DNA from: Paenibacillus taihuensis
Lineage (GTDB): Bacteria; Bacillota; Bacilli; Paenibacillales; Paenibacillaceae
Reading direction: 5' to 3'
Length of the DNA: 64,000 nucleotides
Assembly: GCF_003386535.1 (NCBI RefSeq)
Contig: NZ_QTTN01000008.1
Span: 124,001 to 188,000, forward strand
The position numbers and the translations under genes were made by a program. Positions within the stretch are counted from its first letter, which is position 1; each line of letters begins with the position of its first letter. This document shows positions 1 through 8,416 of this stretch, piece after piece. The notes below the pieces were generated by a model, which was not told the DNA's origin, ran no database searches, and saw nothing but the letters and a program-made list of their open reading frames with translations.

Positions 1-420
1 CCCGGACCGGGCTTTCCCTTTATCGGGGAACTCCGAATCGGACACCGTCATCTGCAGCCGATGCTGCTCCCACTTCCCCGTAATGACAATATCTCTTCCA
101 GGGACTAGCTGCTCCTGTAGAAAATGCCGATTGAACCATACCGCAGTGATGAGCACGTTCTCGATGGCTATCTTGACGGTTAGTCGGGTCTTCGCCTTTC
201 CGTAGCGCTGCAGCACGGGATTGCCCATAATTTTGCCTTCGAACGTCGCTTTCTCTCCGTCCTTCGTTTCCCCAATGTTCCGAATGCGGTAATCCTCATA
301 CCGAAACGGAAAATAATCCAGCAAATCAGCGATCGTATGAACGCCAAAGGCGTGAAGCTCCTGTTCCTTCTGAGCACTCACGCCTTTTATTTGCCGGACT
401 GAAAGTTCATCCAGCTTCAT
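1..420 (-). CDS. recG: ATP-dependent DNA helicase RecG, N-terminal part (runs off the window)
   Basis: The first 140 residues of RecG, which unwinds branched DNA at stalled forks and recombination intermediates. The ATG is at 418-420 and the frame stays open to base 1. What is visible is the N-terminal wedge region: a helix-hairpin-like start (KLDELSVRQIKGVSAQKE), then DLLDYFPFRYEDY, and an OB-fold stretch with VWFNRHFLQEQL. The helicase motifs lie outside the window. It follows the degV gene by about 10 bp on the same strand, as recG follows the fakA cluster in related Bacillota. Identification is from family-typical N-terminal sequence. Confidence 0.93.
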   Translation of the reverse strand, partial: MKLDELSVRQIKGVSAQKEQELHAFGVHTIADLLDYFPFRYEDYRIRNIGETKDGEKATFEGKIMGNPVLQRYGKAKTRLTVKIAIENVLITAVWFNRHFLQEQLVPGRDIVITGKWEQHRLQMTVSDSEFPDKGKARSG

Positions 421-430
421 CTCCCAAACC

Positions 431-1285
431 TCACACTCGCGTAATGAATAACGCCGCCGCACCAGGGCCAGCATGCGTTCCGATAACGGAGCCGATCTCC
501 GTTTGTCTGATTGTTACGACTTTCAGCTGCGTCTGCGCCAGAGCTGCAAGCTCCTTCGCAAGCTCGCTCTTGTGCGTCCAGCCTACTGTCATCTCAACAG
601 GATCGTCACCGAAGTCCTGCTTGAACAGATCAACGATGCGCTGCATCGCTTTCTTCGTGCCGCGCACCTTATCAACCGCTGTCACGACGCCTTCCTGATC
701 GATCGACAGAATCGGCTTGATGTTCAGAATCGATCCGAACAATGCAGCCGCTTTGCCGATCCGGCCGCCCTTCTGCAAGTAGTCGAGCGTATCGAGCAAG
801 AAATACATTTTACGATCCTGGATGATGTCATTAATCTTCTCGACGATTCGCTCTTTCGGCTCGCCGGCAGCAGCCATCTCAGCCGCTTTCACGACAAGCA
901 TACCGCAGCCGTAAGAAGCCGACTTCGAGTCGATCACCGTAATATCGCCAGGTGTCTCAAGCAGATTCGAGCCCAGAACGGCGGACTGATAAGTGCCGCT
1001 AAGCGCGGAAGCCAGATGAATAGAAATAATCGATTGATCCGGTTTCTGGGCCAGCTGCCGCTCGTACATCTCCATAAATTCCGTCGGCGACGGCTGGGAC
1101 GTCTTCGGCAGCATATCGGCTTTCGCCAGACGCTCATAGAACTCGTTGTTCGTGATCGTCACTCCATCGAGAAACGATTGTTCTCCGAACAACACTTTCA
1201 AAGGCACCATCTCGATGCCATATTGTTCTCGAACGCGCTTCGGCACATCGGCCGTGCTGTCCGTAATGATTTTGACTGCGCTCAC
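431..1285 (-). CDS. DegV family fatty-acid-binding protein (FakB-like)
   Basis: 284 residues, the usual DegV length. It begins KIITDSTADVPKRV, the family opening, and carries the TSQPSPTEF motif (about residues 60-70) and SAYGCGMLV. DegV/FakB proteins bind a fatty acid and present it to the kinase FakA, feeding exogenous acyl chains into phospholipid synthesis in the cytoplasm. The gene for FakA lies 12 bp upstream on the same strand, which supports a FakB role in this operon. Which acyl chain it binds cannot be told from the sequence. B. subtilis has sdaAB/sdaAA at this place, so the DegV gene is a lineage difference. Confidence 0.9.
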   Translation of the reverse strand: MSAVKIITDSTADVPKRVREQYGIEMVPLKVLFGEQSFLDGVTITNNEFYERLAKADMLPKTSQPSPTEFMEMYERQLAQKPDQSIISIHLASALSGTYQSAVLGSNLLETPGDITVIDSKSASYGCGMLVVKAAEMAAAGEPKERIVEKINDIIQDRKMYFLLDTLDYLQKGGRIGKAAALFGSILNIKPILSIDQEGVVTAVDKVRGTKKAMQRIVDLFKQDFGDDPVEMTVGWTHKSELAKELAALAQTQLKVVTIRQTEIGSVIGTHAGPGAAALFITRV

Positions 1286-1297
1286 ACTACATGCCCC

Positions 1298-3157
1298 CTA
1301 TTCCACTGCAAAAAGGTATGGATAAAGCGGTTGACCGCCAGCATGCACTTCGAATTCAGCCTCGTCAAACGTTCCCTGCGCCCATGTGACGAATTCCGTT
1401 GTCTCTGCTGCATTTGCCTGTTCACCAGTCAAAATCGTAACGAGTTCGCCCCCGTCCTCGAGCATCCGGCTCAGCAGCGCTTGGCATGTCTCTTGCAAGC
1501 TTGCAGACGACGCTACGATCGACTTCTCCATGATGCCGATGTAATCGCCCTCTTGGATTGTAATACCGTCAATTTCCGTATTTCGAACCGCGCTGGTCAC
1601 TTGTCCGGAACGGACGTTCTTGGAAGCGACGTTCATCGCCTCCGTGTTCTCCTCAGCCGTGCCCTCTTCTTTGAAAGCGAGCACTGCAGCAAGACCCTGT
1701 GGAATCGTCTTCGTACCGATAACCGTTACATGGCGTTCTGACAGTTCAGCAGCCTGCTGAGCAGCTAGAATGATGTTGCCATTGTTCGGCAGCAAGAAAA
1801 TATGTTCAGCAGATAGCGAATCGATCGCGTTGACGAAATCTTCTGTCGACGGGTTCATGGACTGGCCGCCGGAAAGCACTACGTCTACATTGTTATCGAG
1901 GAAAATCGAACCGATGCCTTCACCCATCGCTACCGCGATAATGCCGAACGGCGCCCACTCATGCGCTTGCTCTGCGGAGAGCGAAGTTGCCTGTGCGCCT
2001 GTCAGCACCTCGGATACTGCCAAGCCTAGCGCGGCTTCCTCTACAATCGCCGTCTCATGAAGCTCTTCGTTGGAAGCTGGTGCAGTCGTGCTGCTCAGTT
2101 CTGCCATCTCTTCTTGAAGCAGATCCCGATGCTGCTCACGCATGTTCAAGATATGAATTTGAGTCAGCTCACCATACTGAAGCGCATGGTTGAGCACATC
2201 TCCGGGCTTGCGTGTATGAACATGAACTTTAATGATTTCGTCATCGGCAATGATGATAATGGAATCGCCGTCTCTGCTGAGCATGCCTTTGAACAAAGCT
2301 TCGTCGAAACGAAGTGCATGGCGATCGCCCAGCTTGCGATTTATAAAGAACTCCATATCGTACAGGAATTCAATGTCTTCTGTTACAAGGCGCGACTGCG
2401 CGCTTCCGTTCGCTTGAACCGGACGCTTAGCTGCTGGTGCAGTCGCTGCTGCCGCTGGCGTCCCTGTATTCGCAGCCTTGAACAGCTCAGGGAATGCCGC
2501 TTCCGTACCGATCGAAGATGGATCTGTGCTAATGCCCTGCTCTTCTTTCATCGCACGAAGAAACCCTTCATAGATGCATACGAGACCCTGCCCGCCCGAG
2601 TCAACTACGCCTACCTGTTTCAATACAGGCAGCAAATCCGGCGTCCGCGCAAGCGATTCGTTCGCCTTCGCAACGACCTCTGACATAAGCTCTGTCAGGT
2701 CATTCGTCCGCTTCGCGCAGAATACTGCATGCTTCGCAGCATCTTTGGCTACAGTAAGAATCGTACCTTCGACGGGCTTCACGACCGCCTTGTACGCCAT
2801 ATCAACGCCGCTTTGCAGTGCCGCTGCGAATTGGTTCGGATCAATCTGCTCCAACTGGCTGATGCTCTTAGCGAAGCCGCGGAACAGTTGTGACAGAATA
2901 ACACCCGAGTTGCCCCGAGCGCCCATCAATAGACCTTTGGAAAGCGCTTCCGCAACTTTGCCCACTGCTGGAGAGGGCTTGCTTTGCAGCTCGCGTTTGC
3001 CCGAGGTCATCGTTAGATTCATATTTGTTCCGGTATCGCCGTCAGGTACCGGGAACACGTTTAGCGCGTTAATGCGCTCTTCATTGTTGTGTAAGTTTTC
3101 CGCTCCGCTCAGTACCATTCCCATAAAGTCCGAGCCGTTAATAAAGCGTTTAGTCAA
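1298..3157 (-). CDS. fakA: Fatty acid kinase catalytic subunit FakA (DAK2/YloV family)
   Basis: 619 residues. The N-terminal DAK2 kinase domain shows NVFPVPDGDTGTNM (about 33-46) with the metal/ATP-binding aspartates and GARGNSGVILSQ (about 79-90). A low-complexity Ala/Pro linker (about 230-255) separates it from the central and C-terminal domains, which explains why it is longer than the roughly 550-residue B. subtilis YloV. FakA phosphorylates fatty acids held by FakB. It sits between an Asp23 gene (16 bp upstream) and a DegV gene (12 bp downstream), the usual cluster, and is probably transcribed from the promoter in front of the Asp23 gene. Confidence 0.93.
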   Translation of the reverse strand: MTKRFINGSDFMGMVLSGAENLHNNEERINALNVFPVPDGDTGTNMNLTMTSGKRELQSKPSPAVGKVAEALSKGLLMGARGNSGVILSQLFRGFAKSISQLEQIDPNQFAAALQSGVDMAYKAVVKPVEGTILTVAKDAAKHAVFCAKRTNDLTELMSEVVAKANESLARTPDLLPVLKQVGVVDSGGQGLVCIYEGFLRAMKEEQGISTDPSSIGTEAAFPELFKAANTGTPAAAATAPAAKRPVQANGSAQSRLVTEDIEFLYDMEFFINRKLGDRHALRFDEALFKGMLSRDGDSIIIIADDEIIKVHVHTRKPGDVLNHALQYGELTQIHILNMREQHRDLLQEEMAELSSTTAPASNEELHETAIVEEAALGLAVSEVLTGAQATSLSAEQAHEWAPFGIIAVAMGEGIGSIFLDNNVDVVLSGGQSMNPSTEDFVNAIDSLSAEHIFLLPNNGNIILAAQQAAELSERHVTVIGTKTIPQGLAAVLAFKEEGTAEENTEAMNVASKNVRSGQVTSAVRNTEIDGITIQEGDYIGIMEKSIVASSASLQETCQALLSRMLEDGGELVTILTGEQANAAETTEFVTWAQGTFDEAEFEVHAGGQPLYPYLFAVE

Positions 3158-3173
3158 ACGAAATTACCCCTTC

Positions 3174-3542
3174 CTACCGAGATACCCGTACGCCTTGGAC
3201 AAAAATATTGACAACGTCTACCTTGACGCCGACAACCTCATTCATCACATATTTCACTTTCGATTGAATGTTATGTGCGACCTCGGATATTTTTGTGCCG
3301 TAGCTCACGATGATGTACAAATCAATGTGTAAGTAATCGTTCTCTCGGTGGACTTCGACACCGCGCGACAAGTTATCTCGACCAAGCAGCTCGGCGATGC
3401 CGTCTTTCAGCTGCTTTCTCGAAGCCATACCTACCAGTCCATAACAATCCATTGCCGCTGAACCAGCAAGGACGGAGATGACATGGTCTGTTATATGAAC
3501 GTTTCCGAATTCCGAATTGATCTGCAGAGGCATGGATACCAC
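3174..3542 (-). CDS. Asp23/Gls24 family envelope stress protein (YloU-like)
   Basis: 122 residues covering one Asp23 domain: IHITDHVISVLAGSAA at the start, a GVEVHRENDYLHIDLYIIVSYG core, and a VDVVNIFVQGV end. Family members are cytoplasmic proteins associated with the membrane and alkaline or envelope stress; the molecular role is not settled. First gene of the asp23-fakA-degV-recG unit, with a Shine-Dalgarno GAAGGAGTGG in front of the ATG. A second Asp23 paralogue lies at 39757. Confidence 0.88.
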   Translation of the reverse strand: MVSMPLQINSEFGNVHITDHVISVLAGSAAMDCYGLVGMASRKQLKDGIAELLGRDNLSRGVEVHRENDYLHIDLYIIVSYGTKISEVAHNIQSKVKYVMNEVVGVKVDVVNIFVQGVRVSR

Positions 3543-3574
3543 TCCTTCACCGTTATTATTATGGACTAAATAGC

Positions 3575-3603
3575 ATTGTACTATAAATAACGACGTTTTT
3601 GAA
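3575..3603 (-). promoter_or_regulatory. Predicted sigma-A promoter for the asp23-fakA-degV-recG unit
   Basis: On the minus strand a -35 TTCAAA (3598-3603) and a -10 TACAAT (3575-3580) are 17 bp apart, about 35 bp upstream of the Asp23 start codon. The -10 is good and the -35 moderate. Confidence 0.5.
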
Positions 3604-3677
3604 GTCCAGCACCCTATTTTCGACCATATTCTGCATCATAAGCGTTTTCTTAGGGTAGAATTACTATAAGCTAATGC

Positions 3678-3706
3678 TTGATGAATGCACGGACATGTGA
3701 TATTAT
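3678..3706 (+). promoter_or_regulatory. Predicted sigma-A promoter of rpmB
   Basis: A -35 TTGATG (3678-3683), a 17-bp spacer and a -10 TATTAT (3701-3706) lie about 50 bp ahead of the rpmB start. It is divergent from the Asp23 promoter. Confidence 0.65.
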
Positions 3707-3753
3707 ATTGGAGTCTGTTTGTTTGCAGTGAATCTTCAAGGGAGGTGTATTCC

Positions 3754-3942
3754 ATGTCTCGCAAATGTTTCATTACGGGCAAAGGTCCTGGTGTAGGTAA
3801 CCATGTCTCGCACGCTAACAACAAAACTCGCCGCTCTTGGGGCGTTAACGTACAGAAAGTTAGAATTCTCGTTAACGGCAAGCCGAAACGTGTTTATGTC
3901 AGCACACGGGCTCTGAAATCGGGCCTAGTTACTCGTGTATAA
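3754..3942 (+). CDS. rpmB: 50S ribosomal protein L28
   Basis: 62 residues beginning [16 protein letters not shown], the family start, and ending [13 protein letters not shown]. The Shine-Dalgarno GGGAGGTG lies about 7 bp before the ATG, which excludes an upstream in-frame ATG at 3685. L28 binds 23S rRNA near the E site. It is the only plus-strand gene in the first 26 kb, placed divergently to the asp23 unit and convergently to spoVM, as in B. subtilis. Only one cysteine is present (residue 5), so this is not the four-Cys zinc form. Confidence 0.97.
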   Translation: MSRKCFITGKGPGVGNHVSHANNKTRRSWGVNVQKVRILVNGKPKRVYVSTRALKSGLVTRV

Positions 3943-3959
3943 CGGCATAAAGCCATGGA

Positions 3960-3993
3960 CAAAAAGCACCTGATTTCGATCAGGTGCTTTTTT
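3960..3993. terminator. Rho-independent terminator between rpmB and spoVM
   Basis: A 12-bp stem AAAGCACCTGAT with loop TTCG and a run of Ts on the plus strand ends rpmB. The five As on the other side make it usable on the minus strand as well, where it would end spoVM. Confidence 0.85.
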
Positions 3994-4129
3994 GCATGTC
4001 TAGGCGCAGAATCCAGCCGTCAGCAAGATGCCATAGCTGTGTTCTGCGCGCTAGAATGCCGCTACATCCGATTCTAATCCACGCCTCGCTGAAGATGATG
4101 CTCTCGCTGCCGTTGCCATGGCCAGAGCC

Positions 4130-4210
4130 TCAGTTCTTCTGAAACGTATTCAGAATCGCCTTCACAAAGCCACCCAAAAACTTTGGCAGCTTGATCGTGT
4201 AAAATTTCAT
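4130..4210 (-). CDS. spoVM: Stage V sporulation protein SpoVM
   Basis: A 26-codon gene starting with the B. subtilis signature MKFYTIKLPKFLGG. It has the family length, amphipathic-helix pattern and conserved Pro9. SpoVM recognises the convex forespore membrane and anchors the SpoIVA coat basement layer. A very strong Shine-Dalgarno AGGAGGGG lies 6 bp before the ATG. The position, between rpe and rpmB, is the same as in B. subtilis. A terminator at 4289-4324 separates it from the upstream operon, so it must have its own promoter, expected to be sigma-E; I could not identify convincing -35/-10 boxes. This supports an endospore-forming host. Confidence 0.96.
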   Translation of the reverse strand: MKFYTIKLPKFLGGFVKAILNTFQKN

Positions 4211-4226
4211 GCTCCACCCCTCCTAA

Positions 4227-4250
4227 AAGTTTTGCTGCAAAGCAAAACTT
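4227..4250 (-). repeat. Hairpin in the spoVM 5' leader
   Basis: Nine-bp inverted repeat AAGTTTTGC/GCAAAACTT with a 6-base loop, just upstream of the spoVM ribosome-binding site. There is no T-run, so it is not a terminator. It may shape the leader RNA; the function is unknown. Confidence 0.5.
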
Positions 4251-4288
4251 CTGTTCAATCCATCCGTAACAGCTCTCGCCCCTCCCAA

Positions 4289-4324
4289 ATAAAAAAGGTT
4301 ACAAGAACGTTCGTTCATGTAACC
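4289..4324 (-). terminator. Terminator ending the prpC-prkC-rsgA-rpe operon
   Basis: Minus-strand stem GGTTACATGAAC with loop GAAC and matching GTTCTTGTAACC, followed by TTTTTT. There is one mismatch in a 12-bp stem. It lies about 50 bp after the small membrane-protein gene. Confidence 0.85.
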
Positions 4325-4377
4325 ATCCTATGCGATAGATGACTGTCCTATTCCGGGTATGGGACAGTAGTTTAGGT

Positions 4378-4653
4378 TCAGGCTGCGCCTGGAAGCGACT
4401 GCGACCTGGAGTAGAGAACTACTGCCATGACAAAAGTAAAGAAGACAAAGAAGAGCAACGCAAAGACGACAAATACGATACGCGAGCGAAGCGATGAGGA
4501 CCGTTTGAAATAGAAGATCGCAATCACTAAAGCAAGCAAAGAGAAGATCAGATTAACGCCGCTTTTGATAAATGGGAAAATGGATAGCATTAAACCGCAG
4601 CCTGCGCTGTAGAGCGCCATCCATAGCCCCTTCTTTATGTTGCCGCTCATCAT
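4378..4653 (-). CDS. Small membrane protein of unknown function (91 aa)
   Basis: 91 residues with two or three hydrophobic segments (about 8-28, 31-49 and 57-82) separated by a short basic stretch FKRSSSLRSR. I do not recognise the family. It begins 9 bp after rpe on the same strand and is the last gene before a terminator, so it is probably co-transcribed with rsgA and rpe. In B. subtilis this slot holds thiN (thiamine pyrophosphokinase), but this protein has no similarity that I can see to it. Confidence 0.75.
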   Translation of the reverse strand: MMSGNIKKGLWMALYSAGCGLMLSIFPFIKSGVNLIFSLLALVIAIFYFKRSSSLRSRIVFVVFALLFFVFFTFVMAVVLYSRSQSLPGAA

Positions 4654-4662
4654 TTGCCCCTC

Positions 4663-5307
4663 CTAGCGCAGAGCCGCGATTGCAGCTGCGCGGTCTTGCT
4701 CATTGAACACCGCATTGCCGGCAACGAGCACATTCGCGCCTGCTTCCGTTACGAGAGACGCTGTGTCGGCGTTAATGCCGCCATCGACTTGAACGAGCAT
4801 GTCGCCTAAGCCGCGAGCCTCCAGCATCGTACGAAGCTGACGAAGCTTCTGAAGCGATTGCGGGATGAACTTCTGTCCGCCGAAGCCCGGATTCACCGTC
4901 ATAATGAGGACCATATCAATATCGTCCAGCACATGCTCAAGCACGCTCAGTGGCGTAGCTGGGTTAAGTGCAACGCCTGCCGGAAGACCGGCTTCTTTGA
5001 TCTGATGAATTACGCGGTGCAGATGGACGCAAGCTTCGGCATGAACCGTAATCCGGTCCGCGCCTGCTGCGATGTACGATGGAATATGAAGCTCCGGACG
5101 CTCGATCATAAGATGCACATCAAACGTCAGCTTCGTTGCCGGCCGGACCGCATTAATCACTAGTGGGCCAAACGTTAAAGTCGGTACAAAATGACCGTCC
5201 ATGACATCTATATGAATCCAATCGGCACCGGCATGCTCAACGTCTTTAATCTCTTCTGCGAGTGCGGCGAAATTCGCCGACAGAATCGATGGTGCAATGA
5301 TAGACAT
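4663..5307 (-). CDS. rpe: Ribulose-phosphate 3-epimerase
   Basis: 214 residues, a complete TIM-barrel epimerase. Visible motifs are [10 protein letters not shown], the metal-ligand region [20 protein letters not shown], the phosphate loop [12 protein letters not shown] and VDGGIN near the C-terminus. It interconverts ribulose-5-phosphate and xylulose-5-phosphate in the pentose phosphate pathway. The start is one base after the rsgA stop, so the two are translationally linked. Confidence 0.97.
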   Translation of the reverse strand: MSIIAPSILSANFAALAEEIKDVEHAGADWIHIDVMDGHFVPTLTFGPLVINAVRPATKLTFDVHLMIERPELHIPSYIAAGADRITVHAEACVHLHRVIHQIKEAGLPAGVALNPATPLSVLEHVLDDIDMVLIMTVNPGFGGQKFIPQSLQKLRQLRTMLEARGLGDMLVQVDGGINADTASLVTEAGANVLVAGNAVFNEQDRAAAIAALR

Positions 5308-5308
5308 T

Positions 5309-6304
5309 TCAGTACCTCCGCTTTTTCTCTTTCATTTCTGCCATGAAGATCTCATAGTTGTTGTAGCGGCTTGGCGCGATCTCACCTTGCTCTAACGCTG
5401 CGCGCACGGCGCAATCCGGTTCATGCAGGTGGGTGCATCCGCGGAATTTGCAGGAAGCTGATAGCTGCTGCATTTCCCTGAAACAGCTGCCCAGTTCTTC
5501 AATCCCTAGCTCGGCAAAATCAAGCTGGCTGAAGCCCGGCGTATCTGCTACGTAGCCGCCGCCAATATCGATGAGCTCCACATGGCGTGTTGTATGTTTG
5601 CCCCGGCCAAGCCGGTTGCTAATTTCATTCGTTTCAAGCGTCAATCCCGGAACGAGCGCGTTGAGAAGCGATGACTTGCCTACGCCGGATTGGCCTGCGA
5701 ACACCGCAAGATGCCCTTTCAGCCGTTCAGACAAGGCGCTTGTCCCTTCCCCTTGCTTGGAGCTTGTCACTAGCACTTCGTAGCCGATCGGCTCGTAAAT
5801 GCGCAGAACGTCGTTCAAAGCGGTACGCGCTTCTTCCGTTTCTTCGCCTTCCTCCGTCAAATCCTGCTTGCTGAGGCAAAGCACCGCGTCGATGCGAGCA
5901 TGCTCGATATGAACGAGAAACTTGTCGAGCAGCTGCAAATTAAGCGTCGGCTCGGTCACCGAGAAAACGAGTACAGCTAGATCAATATTCGCGACAGGCG
6001 GACGAATGAGCTCGGACGAGCGAGCCGAAATCGAGTTTACAGCGCCTTCGCCGTTCTCCGTCTCCTCGAACTCGACGACGTCGCCGACAAGCGGCGATTC
6101 GCCGCGCTTCTTGAAGATGCCCCTCGCTCTGCACTGAATAGGCTGCTCATCCGAAGCTGCATCAAGCGGCCGTACATAATAATAGCCGCTCAATGCTTTG
6201 ACAATTCGCCCCGTCTGCGATTCATTATTGCTCTGCTGTTTGGTTGGCCGGCTGCTGGTCTTGTGGATCCGCTGGCTGCTCGTTTGTGGTGGTCGTATTG
6301 CCAT
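5309..6304 (-). CDS. rsgA: Ribosome small-subunit-dependent GTPase RsgA
   Basis: 331 residues. After an unusual polar N-terminal stretch of about 30 residues comes the OB-fold ([14 protein letters not shown]), then the circularly permuted GTPase with SKQDL (G4, about 145), [10 protein letters not shown] (Walker A, about 204-213) and DTPG (G3, about 254), and a C-terminal zinc finger C-x5-... [14 protein letters not shown] (about 285-298). RsgA tests 30S subunit maturation. The ATG at 6302-6304 lies inside prkC, 80 bases before the prkC stop. It has its own GAGGAG 10 bases upstream and no alternative ATG exists before the OB-fold, so the overlap looks real. Confidence 0.95.
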   Translation of the reverse strand: MAIRPPQTSSQRIHKTSSRPTKQQSNNESQTGRIVKALSGYYYVRPLDAASDEQPIQCRARGIFKKRGESPLVGDVVEFEETENGEGAVNSISARSSELIRPPVANIDLAVLVFSVTEPTLNLQLLDKFLVHIEHARIDAVLCLSKQDLTEEGEETEEARTALNDVLRIYEPIGYEVLVTSSKQGEGTSALSERLKGHLAVFAGQSGVGKSSLLNALVPGLTLETNEISNRLGRGKHTTRHVELIDIGGGYVADTPGFSQLDFAELGIEELGSCFREMQQLSASCKFRGCTHLHEPDCAVRAALEQGEIAPSRYNNYEIFMAEMKEKKRRY

Positions 6305-8411
6305 CAGTTGGACTCTCCTCGGTTTGTGCCGGCTGGTCGACCGGCGGCGTTTCAGTTCCAGGCACCGTCTCAGGTGCCCCTTCAGCTCCCGACTTCACAT
6401 CATCGTATGTCTTGGAGAATGTATCGGTAAACTGTTTATCTCGATAGATCGTAACGCTCGCTTCCGTGTTTGGACTTAAGATGACCTTAACCGGGAACGT
6501 CTGCGTATCTTTGATTTTACGCTTGCCCCATTCAATATTCTCGCCGCGGGCATCCGTGTACGTAATGCGAATCTCGCTCGTTTTGCCGGCAACCGCTGGT
6601 GAAATCACGATATTGAACGTATACTCGAGCGCTTCATCCGGCAAGCCGGAGCTGACGGTCAGCGTGATTGCTTCCCCTTCAGATACTGAAGCTTCCGGAT
6701 CGAACGGATACTGCGCGATTACCGTTCCTTCCGGTTTGTAGCTTGGCTCGCGAACGATATCCGCTTCGTTGATCTTGAGCCCTTTCGACTTGATCAGCGC
6801 GATCGCTTCTTTCTCGGTCATGTCAATAAGCTTCGGCATCGGGAACGTCTCTTTGCCTTGGCTGACGGTGAAGCTGAACTTCGCCGTCTTCGGATCGAAC
6901 TGTTCGCCGGAAGCAGGCGTCTGCTCGATAATGGTACCTGGCGTCTCATCGCTGAACACTTCGGTCTTCTCAATGCTGTTCTCGTCAACCCCAAGGCTGA
7001 CCAGGGTATTGTACGTATCCTCATAGCTCTTGCCCTTATAGTCGCTTACCGTTTCCAGCTTCGGTCCCTTGCTGACGTACAGCTTGATGAAAGAGCCTAC
7101 CTTCACGCGCTGGTTCGGCTTCGACTGCTCGTACACCACGTCTTTCGGGATGTCCGGCTTCTCCGTATAGACGGTCGGTTCCTCGACCTTCAAGCCTGCT
7201 TGCTCAAGCATCGTCCGTGCCTCGGTTTCCGTCTTATTAACGACATAAGGAACGTCAACCTCTTTAATATCGAACCAGCTCAGCACAGTCATCGCGCCCC
7301 AATACACAAGGCCGATGACGAGGAACGTAACGAATACGGTGACGACAGGCTTAACCCATTTATTCTTGCGCGGCTCTTCTTCAAGCCCCTTGGAGTTCCA
7401 ACGGTCCGACTTGTCTTTCTCGTTATCGTCGTCCTCTGCTTTTGCAGAAATCTGCGCTGTATCCACTGGCTCAGTCTTCGATGCGACTGCCGATGCCGCA
7501 AACTTATCCGCAATGCTACCGCGAATAGCAGGCATGACGCGCGTCTCGTCGAAATCCGGATGACCGAACGTAATCTTCGGTTCATCCAATCGTTCCGGCT
7601 GAAGCGCCGTCTCGAGATCGATCAGCATCTCTGAAGCCGATGCGTAACGCTCGTTCGGATTCTTGCGCATGGAACGAAGAATAATGTTCTCCACACTTTG
7701 CGGTATGTATGGGTTAATCGTACGCGGCTCCGCAAAATGCTCCTGCAAATGCTTCAGCGCGACGCTGATCGGGCTCTCGCCAAGGAATGGCAGCTTCCCA
7801 GTCACCATCTGATACAGCACAATCCCGAGCGAGTAAATATCGGATTTCTCGCCAGTGACGATTCCTTTGGCATGCTCAGGAGAAAAATAATGCACGGATC
7901 CTACTACCGATCCGGTTTGCGTAATCGTCGAGGACGTCACCGCACGCGCGATACCGAAGTCGGTTACTTTCACGCGTCCGTTCTTGCCAATAAGAATATT
8001 GTGCGGCTTGATATCGCGATGAATAATTTGGTTATGATGCGCATGATCAAGTGCATCGCAAATTTGAGTCGCAATCCGGACTGCCTCGTCTGACTGAAGC
8101 GGCGCCCGTTCTTTAATGATTTCGTTCAAGTTGTTGCCTTCAACATACTCCATGACAATATAATGCGTATCGTCTTCCTGACCAACGTCGTAAATGCTGA
8201 CGACATTCGGATGCGACAGCGCGGCAGCTGATTGCGCCTCGCGTCTGAAACGACGAATGAATTCTTCATCATGGACAAATTGCTGACGCAGCACCTTCAC
8301 GGCCACATTGCGGTTCAGCAGAATATCATGGGCTTTGTAAACAAGCGCCATGCCGCCTCCGCCAATACGCGTAATAATCTCGTAACGTCCGCCGAGTTCA
8401 TGTCCTATCAT
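6225..8411 (-). CDS. prkC: PASTA-domain Ser/Thr protein kinase PrkC (Stk1 family)
   Basis: About 728 residues. The N-terminal kinase domain shows GGGGMALVYKAHD, catalytic HRDIKPHN, DFG and APE-like SPEHAKG. A single membrane segment follows (VVTVFVTFLVIGLVYWGA, about 355-375), then three extracellular PASTA repeats (DVPYVV..., TVSDYKGKS..., PMPKLIDMTEKEA...), a further beta domain and a Thr/Gln/Pro-rich tail. PrkC senses muropeptides or lipid II and phosphorylates cell-wall and translation proteins; in Bacillus it triggers germination. A GTG at 8418-8420 forms a GTGA overlap with prpC, but AGAGGAG is ideally placed (8 bp) for the ATG at 8409-8411, which I chose. Confidence 0.95.
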   Translation of the reverse strand: MIGHELGGRYEIITRIGGGGMALVYKAHDILLNRNVAVKVLRQQFVHDEEFIRRFRREAQSAAALSHPNVVSIYDVGQEDDTHYIVMEYVEGNNLNEIIKERAPLQSDEAVRIATQICDALDHAHHNQIIHRDIKPHNILIGKNGRVKVTDFGIARAVTSSTITQTGSVVGSVHYFSPEHAKGIVTGEKSDIYSLGIVLYQMVTGKLPFLGESPISVALKHLQEHFAEPRTINPYIPQSVENIILRSMRKNPNERYASASEMLIDLETALQPERLDEPKITFGHPDFDETRVMPAIRGSIADKFAASAVASKTEPVDTAQISAKAEDDDNEKDKSDRWNSKGLEEEPRKNKWVKPVVTVFVTFLVIGLVYWGAMTVLSWFDIKEVDVPYVVNKTETEARTMLEQAGLKVEEPTVYTEKPDIPKDVVYEQSKPNQRVKVGSFIKLYVSKGPKLETVSDYKGKSYEDTYNTLVSLGVDENSIEKTEVFSDETPGTIIEQTPASGEQFDPKTAKFSFTVSQGKETFPMPKLIDMTEKEAIALIKSKGLKINEADIVREPSYKPEGTVIAQYPFDPEASVSEGEAITLTVSSGLPDEALEYTFNIVISPAVAGKTSEIRITYTDARGENIEWGKRKIKDTQTFPVKVILSPNTEASVTIYRDKQFTDTFSKTYDDVKSGAEGAPETVPGTETPPVDQPAQTEESPTDGNTTTTNEQPADPQDQQPANQTAEQ

Positions 8412-8416
8412 GTCGA

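Noticed and set aside
1-420. A 65-codon open frame at 180-377 as a separate gene
   Set aside because: It is a shadow of the recG start, which reads through from 420 to base 1.
473-1741. 422-codon plus-strand open frame opposite degV and fakA
   Set aside because: It is antisense to two well-recognised genes, has no ribosome-binding site and a Arg/His/Cys-rich composition typical of a shadow frame.
4299-4324. GAACGTTCGTTC segment resembling an SOS box
   Set aside because: It is the loop and stem of the terminator at 4289-4324; it lies after, not before, the genes.
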